From: Panicum virgatum
Taxonomy: Eukaryota > Streptophyta > Magnoliopsida > Poales > Poaceae
Assembly (NCBI RefSeq): GCF_016808335.1
Contig: NC_053148.1
Location: forward strand, 18,194,433-18,258,432
Length of the DNA: 64,000 nt
Direction of reading: 5' to 3'
Shown: piece by piece, positions 58,195-64,000 of the stretch
How positions within the stretch are numbered: position 1 is the first letter of the stretch
How the letters are laid out: each line of letters starts with the position of its first letter
The notes under the pieces: model-generated
The model's database searches: none
Seen by the model: only the letters and a program-made list of their open reading frames with translations
What the model was told of the DNA's origin: nothing
Program-made: the position numbers and the translations under genes

Positions 58195-60059
58195 CACTAC
58201 TACAAAAACGTTGATTTGTCCCGGTTGGGAAACCCCTGTTATCCCGATTTCCCAACCGGGAACGCCAGTCCGGGACAAAAGAGGGTGCCCTTTTGTCCCG
58301 GGTCTAGCAACCTGGACAAAAGAGGACCTTTTGTCCCGGTTGGTAACACTAACCGGGACAAAAGATGCTGCCAGCGCCCACGTGGTTGGCGCACCCTTTT
58401 ATCCCGGTTGGTGTTACCAACCGGGACAAAATGTCCCCTTTTTTCTGTTTTTCTTTTCTCAATTCTTTTTCTATTTCAATTATACTTTTGCATTTCAATT
58501 AAACTTATGTATTGGAATTCAGTGTGTATGATATCCACTAATATATACATATATATATAGTTACTTATATAATATTTGTCCTAGATAGTTTTCATATATA
58601 AATTAATTCACTTATATATATGTATACACGTATCTATACATGTGGCCTACTCGAGTTACTCGAGTTGTGCCCTTCTCTCCAGAAGGACAACGATCACCCC
58701 CACCGGCGCCACTCCCTCCAGCTGCTGAAGCCATATTTTACTGAAAAATACCTTTATTTTCCACAAAATTATAAATTCTTACCAATACAATGCAAAAATT
58801 ATTTACTATTATAATTACAATGATCAGATTAATAACTCTTGCAAATAACAATGAAATCATATAAAAAACGAAATGTATCATTAATCCTCAAGAAATCTCT
58901 AATTAATTGAAAGAAATCTCTATAACTTCTAATTACTTTGACACCCTTCGGTTCCAGGAGTACACTCTTTTCAATATCCAGAAACCCTCTAGAAGAAAAA
59001 TAAACATTTATTTCTGAAAATGTATATGTCAGTAACCTCGACCCTGCGGTGATGACACTGCCTTTCGGGGGGACACAGTGCGGTACAAGGATGTCACCAA
59101 TCGGCCAGTCGCAGCACCAACATTTACGATTAATAGGCACAACACTTGGCACAGGCAGCGTGCTCGTTGATATGCTCTCAGTACAACAACGGCCATGCTG
59201 ACTGCGTCAAATGCTGTCTTCTTATCAATCGGAAGTGCTGGATGGAGATTCGCGACGTCCTTATAGCGCATCGTTTATCCCCGAAAGGTAGTGCCATCAC
59301 CGTTGGATGGAGATTAATGACGTATACTTGTTCCGAAATAAAGATTTTTTTAGCTTCTAGAAGGTTTCAATGTGAGCCTGAATAAATACATCACTAGAGT
59401 GTCAAAATAATCCATTCATAATACAAAAAATTCTAATATACTCATTTCATTAATTCATTCATGAATACAAAAATCAACTATCCACAATATGATCATATAT
59501 ACAAGTACATCACATGAAGTGTCTACACTCATTCTAAAAATTTCTACTATCCACATACTCATCTAAATCTAAAAGAAAATCACACCTACATATGCAATCT
59601 AGCTAAATGTCTAAGAAATGAGCTAGCTACATATTTTCTCTATTTCTAAAGCATGAAATGAGCTATACAAGTCAAGGAAGAAGAGAAAAAACAAGCCCCA
59701 AACCTTTAGCGCCGATGGATGGACGGGGAATCAAAGATCTTCACAAACGTGGTGAAGAAATGAGCAAGAACTCCTCTCTCCCGAGCCAAGAACAGCAAGA
59801 AACAAGTGAGCTGAATGGCTCGGGCGGGGGGAGAGGGAAGGGGATAAGGGGGCCAAGGCCTATTGTCCCGGTTGGAGGCTCTAACCGGGACAAAAGTCCC
59901 CCCCTTTGTCCTGGTTGGTGTCTCCAACCGGGACAAAAGTCCCCTGTCCCCCCGCTGGCCCGGCTAGCCGTTGGACCCGGGACAAAAGCCACCTATTGTC
60001 CCGGGCCCAAAGGCTGCCGGGACAAATGGCCTGGAACAAAGGCATATTCTGTAGTAGTG
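58195..60059. mobile_element. CACTA-type non-autonomous element with an internal inverted repeat
   Basis: The 1,865-bp element begins CACTACTACAAAAACG and ends GCATATTCTGTAGTAGTG. A perfect GTA duplication flanks it (58192-58194, 60060-60062). Subterminal repeats TTTGTCCCGGTTGG / CCAACCGGGACAAA occur several times at both ends, in both orientations. The centre holds an imperfect inverted repeat (about 59020-59140 against 59205-59340). No transposase is present. Confidence 0.93.
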
Positions 60060-60062
60060 GTA

Positions 60063-60447
60063 TTTATCAAGTCTATGATATCAACATGTAAGCAAATTAA
60101 TCAACAGTGCCAAAATACATACAATTAAGTGCCAATTCTAAAAGATGGGGTAGCCTAACCTTGCTGGACCTTAATTATTCAGCTGCCCGAGGTGGACCTT
60201 AATTATTCAGCTGCCCGCGCGTGGTAATGGACCGCGGCCCTAGTGGCTTCTTCATAATTCATATGGCTTCTTCATAATTCATGTTAGCTCAAAATTGTAT
60301 AGGATTAGAACCCGGCTCTTAAACAATCTAAGTCAAAATTTAAGGCCCTTTACCACTGCTCTACGTGACAGCATACAAGTTCTCCTTTGTTCATACATAT
60401 CAGGTTCCAATCAAATGCCAAAATATAGACAACTAAGTGTATACCAG
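60063..60447. other. Intergenic stretch
   Basis: Contains a short tandem duplication (GGACCTTAATTATTCAGCTGCCC at about 60161-60213; GGCTTCTTCATAATTCAT at 60245-60281). No gene. Confidence 0.5.
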
Positions 60448-60920
60448 GTCAATGGCCCCGTGCGTCACCTGTGGTGTGATACACTCCTCCGGACACGTCA
60501 ACTCAAATTGTGAAGCAGCCCGGTTTAATTCAAAATAAACAAAATGTAGAACACTACCTGGTTTATCAAACATATATATAATTTACTAACTGATTGACTT
60601 ACAAAACTAATATCTGTCTCATAATTCATCTATCGTAACCAGATAAAAAAAAATAAAACATAGATGCACCACCACAACCATACCCGATTTATCACATGTC
60701 GCCGGCATTGTCAGGTGAGGTGAATGGCCCCGTGCGGCATCTCTGTGGTGATGCACTCCTCCGGACTCGTCAGCTCAAGTTGTGAAGCAGCCCGCCGGTC
60801 TAATTCAAAATAAATAAAATGTGTAGAATATTACCTGGTTTAGACTAACGCATAGAGCGTTGATTGACTTACAAAACTAATACCTATCTACACATTCACC
60901 GTAACCAGATGTCTATAGGT
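60448..60920 (-). repeat. Tandem duplication of an exon-like segment
   Basis: Two diverged copies (about 60448-60650 and 60715-60920, period about 270 bp) both carry, on the minus strand, an open segment: RAASQFELTCPEECIT in the left copy and RAASQLELTSPEECITTEMP in the right, each after a TTTTGAATTA-type tract. The shared flank includes ATTGACTTACAAAACTAATA. The pattern fits duplicated exons of an unknown gene or captured fragments. Confidence 0.45.
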
Positions 60921-62100
60921 CAGGCGGCAATGGATTTGGGAAGAAAAAAGAATAAGAATAAAACAACAATAGTGTAGATCAGTACCAGTTCAGGCTCTTA
61001 GGTGACATCTTTTCTAGCCGCCGCTTGTTTTTGGTTCTTTTTCTTTGCATAAGCCTCTCGACGACGCTTGTTACAAAGCATTTGCACGTTCCCTATCCCT
61101 TTGTCATCTTTTAAGTTCCTTGTAACTGTTTGGATCGGTTTAGCGAGGATTAACAGTATGAAGACAACAGTACGAGTTGTAACCACATTGTCCATTACCG
61201 AGAACGCTGATGTTCGTGATGTCGGCGAATTGCGACCTTGCCTTCTTCTCGTCGGGTGAACCCATGCCTGAGATCCTGATCAAACCAGATCCTACAGCAC
61301 GAGACACAGAACCATGCAGATCACGGCGTTAGGGTACCAACCTGGAGGAAGCATGGAGGCCCACGCACGGGCACGACGGCACCCGATGAGATGTGCTTAA
61401 CAGGGCAACACCTACATGAGCGGCTGAGACCTTGTCCACCAGCACCAGTCGGCGCATATGATTCTCGATGACCTGCTGCACCACCATCAGCTCGACATTA
61501 GGATGCATTGATACGGCGGTCATCTAGATCAACAGGGCGTAGCACCGGCAGGGAAGCATGCACCAACTGCAGAACCTCAGGGATCACAGCCCAGACTTAA
61601 CGCTGATATAGAAAATTAAAATAAATGGACAACTACCATAGTTTAACTAAATTTTAGGAATTAGCACCAAAAGCCTTTTTTTAAACACCAGCATAGTCAG
61701 CTTGGTACATTGATCCAGAAAAATTATACTAAACACACTTTTATTCACAATCTGATGAATCGACCAACTGAGCAAGAGCCTTTGGGAAAATAAAAACTAC
61801 CGCACGATCAGCTGAGCTCGACGGTTAAATGAGAAAATCGTTGTTACTTGCATTTGATGTGCTCATCAAAACGTCATTGGTACATACGCATATACTCACT
61901 GACCTCATTATCAAACTAAAACCTTAATGCAAATGAAAGAGGTGTGTTCAAGATGTACTACGGACTGGGATTCGCCGCGTCGCCGCAACCCGCAATGCGA
62001 GCGCCAGGTGATCGTACAAGCAAAGTTCCACCTTCTCGCGTCCCTGGTTGACAGCATTCAATTAAAAAAGTCTGCATTGCGTCCCACGAATTCAACAACG
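60921..62100. other. Unassigned region with short exon-like pieces
   Basis: The minus-strand frame at 60998-61195 ends NKRRREAYAKKKNQKQAAAR, a strongly basic segment, and the frame at 61329-61523 is also open. They may belong with the exon-like repeats at 60448-60920. I recognise no family and see no complete gene model. Confidence 0.3.
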
Positions 62101-62987
62101 AATTTACCCCAGTGTCATGCGTGCTGAAGGGGCAGGTCGCCGGAGTCCCCCGCCGCAATGCGTCCGCCGAGCAGTCATCTTTGGTTGCTACCGGACTTGG
62201 AGTTGGAGTAGGGTTCCGCGCCCTGACAGTCTGGTGCGGTTGAAACACATGCAGGAGGGGAAAGTGCACGACACGGCCCTGGCCTCGGTACGCACACGGC
62301 CGAGAGAGCTGCTGGAGGAGACTGGCCGTTGGCGTAGCGGCGCGCAACGGTGCGGGAGGAGATCGGTCGCCGCTGGGGAGGTTGGCGACGCTGCAGGAGG
62401 AGTCGAGGAGATCATCCGCCGGCGACGCTGCAAGAGACGGCCCTTGACGATCTTGCGTGACGACCGCACCACCGCCGACCGCAGCCGATCCTGCGTGACG
62501 ATTATCACGCCGGCTTCGCTTCCCTGGAGACCGCACCGCCGACCACAGCCGATCTTGCGTGACGATGATCACGCCGCCTTCGATGGCGTGGACACCACGC
62601 CGCCGACCGCAGTTGATCTTGCGTCTTCTCCCTCCTTTGGCAGATGACGACGATCACGCCGCGTTCGATGGCCTGGAGACCGAGCATGATGCGGCAATCA
62701 GATCGTATGGCTCAGTTTGGAACGCAAGCAAAATCAAACGGGTAAAAATTGCTGGGGGCGAGACGATGGTGAGTTGGCGCGCGAGACGCGCGGGGCCAAA
62801 ATCATCGTATGGCGCAGGATGTATCGCAAGCAACGCGACACCGATCAAAGGGCTAACAATCGCAGGCGGCGAGACGACGGACGCGGGCGCGCGGTTCGCG
62901 GCGACGTACGAAGGGGGAGAGGCGACGTACGAAGGGGCGGATGACCAAGGAAAAAAAGTGACCCTTAGTCTCTTTTTAGTAGTAGAG
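62100..62987. repeat. GC-rich region with imperfect tandem repeats
   Basis: Between about 62445 and 62690 a unit of roughly 65-70 bp recurs three times, marked by GATCTTGCGTGACGATGATC-like strings and CCTGGAGACCG. A second short repeat is at 62750-62890 (GGCGAGACGA). The repeats keep both strands open, so the long frames here are weak evidence of coding. Confidence 0.5.
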
Positions 62988-63129
62988 ATTGAAACGATCC
63001 AGTCGTGATTGTTATGTTTTGACACAATTTAGGTTGTTAACCTGCACACAAGTTCGTATATTTGTAGTCTTTACTATTGAAACGATCCAGTCGTGATTGT
63101 TATGATTTGACACAATTTAGGTTGTTATA
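62988..63129. repeat. 88-bp tandem duplication
   Basis: ATTGAAACGATCCAGTCGTG and the following 33 bp occur at 62988 and 63076, nearly identical (one substitution seen). The spacer holds CACACAAGTTCGTATATTTG, also present at 58089 with one change. Confidence 0.8.
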
Positions 63130-64000
63130 TTTTTGCAAAAAAAATAAAATGAATTCTCCCAACATTGAATCAAGCAATGTTATAAAAATAATGAATGCTT
63201 AGACTTTTAGTTGTTCCTAAGTAGAAGGCAGTTGTCCACGTGCAGACGAGGTCGCATCCATGATATTTTAGCTTGGACGAATCATAATCTTTTGTCTCAA
63301 TAGCAAAAATAACTAATAATAATATATTTACAAGCTATTCACCTGTAGCAATGTACGGACACTTTTGCTAGTCACGTCAAAATTGTCGAAATCTCTTACC
63401 AATTAGAACTATCGGTCTTATTGGGTTCTCATTCAGATATTTTTGATGATGTAGAGGAAATAGAGCGAGGAAAGAAAACAAATTAAGTGATTGCTTCGGG
63501 AAACAACCACCTCATATGCTAGAATTAAGGATCATAGACCACTTAGTCACCATTGTATGAGTTGATGTTATTATTCTACTCATAATATTCCTTTTTCAAT
63601 TCAACAAATTAAAAGAATATGGTATTACTACAAGAAAACAGGAAAGACAACTATTGCAGAGCTATTTTTCAATCATCTCAAGATGGCGTGTCATTGCATT
63701 AGATCGTTTATTGGACGACTTTAATGTACTTACCCTTAAACTTTAAACTTTTCTATACAAAATCATTTTTCTTTTTTATTTCCATTTTCATACGTGCCCT
63801 TAAGTGCAATCAAAGTATTTTTGTTAAAGTTATGTAAAATCCAAATAAATTGAGTGATTGTAACATTTTCCGTTTCTTTTTCAAGTTCAATCATATATTT
63901 CTTTCTCAACTACTGCTTACCATCTCCTGCCTAAACTCTTGCTATGACCTTAACTCTTTTCTTGTCCAAATGCACTGAAGGCCAGTATAGTGGTGCCTGT
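63130..64000. other. AT-rich right flank with a Helitron-like 3' terminus
   Basis: CCTGTAGCAATGTACGGACA (63342-63361) followed by CTTTTGCTAGT ending at 63372 resembles a decayed Helitron 3' end on the plus strand; its 5' end was not identified. The rest, to 64000, is AT-rich without a recognisable gene. Confidence 0.4.

Noticed and set aside
58211..58560. Two 106-114-codon open frames
   Set aside because: They translate the CACTA subterminal TTTGTCCCGG repeats and have no coding signature.
1..64000. A prokaryote-style defence system, biosynthetic cluster or operon
   Set aside because: The window is a eukaryotic intron-bearing gene in a transposon landscape. No adjacent gene set with linked function is present.

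Overview
This is plant nuclear DNA, most likely from a grass. The evidence is dense Stowaway and Tourist-type MITEs, CACTA elements with CACTACTAC termini, Helitron ends, Ty1/copia elements with initiator-Met primer sites, Au-SINE-like tails, and a GC-rich first exon followed by AT-rich introns. I see no bacterial genes, CRISPR array, rRNA or tRNA gene.

One complete host gene dominates. On the minus strand, from 56249 down to 21724, lies the gene for the proteasome activator PA200 (PSME4/Blm10 family). I could place 35 coding exons. Exon phases and flanking splice sites agree throughout, giving an uninterrupted reading frame of 5,436 nt (1,811 residues) that begins M-H-L-Y-N and ends S-Y-F-A. 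Its introns hold four copia elements, a Pack-MULE-like element, two mutually nested Tourist-like MITEs, further MITEs and SINE remnants. About half of the 34.5-kb locus is therefore transposon. All four copia elements lie antisense to the gene, and two introns use GC rather than GT donors.

Left flank (1-21.4 kb). This is intergenic and transposon-rich. A possible BURP-type exon lies near the edge. Next comes a roughly 1.1-kb repeat present as two direct copies. Copy A is split by three CACTA elements nested one inside another, each with its own 3-bp target duplication. Copy B is split by Helitron-like units, a 4.8-kb antisense LINE and another CACTA. The LINE itself carries about 0.8 kb of organelle-like DNA that starts with a 30-codon piece of plastid psbD. 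Further right are LTR-retroelement-like sequence, a diverged 600-bp direct repeat, a Helitron holding a small hAT, and more MITEs.

Right flank (56.3-64 kb). The PA200 promoter with a TATA box comes first, then a decayed MITE, a possible DUF1618 relic, an intact-ended CACTA (58195-60059), a tandem duplication of exon-like segments, GC-rich tandem repeats and a Helitron-like 3' terminus.

The window does not show a convincing novel multi-gene system. Its unusual content is architectural: an intact essential-type gene that tolerates a very heavy intronic transposon load, and nested insertions whose order can be read from their target duplications.
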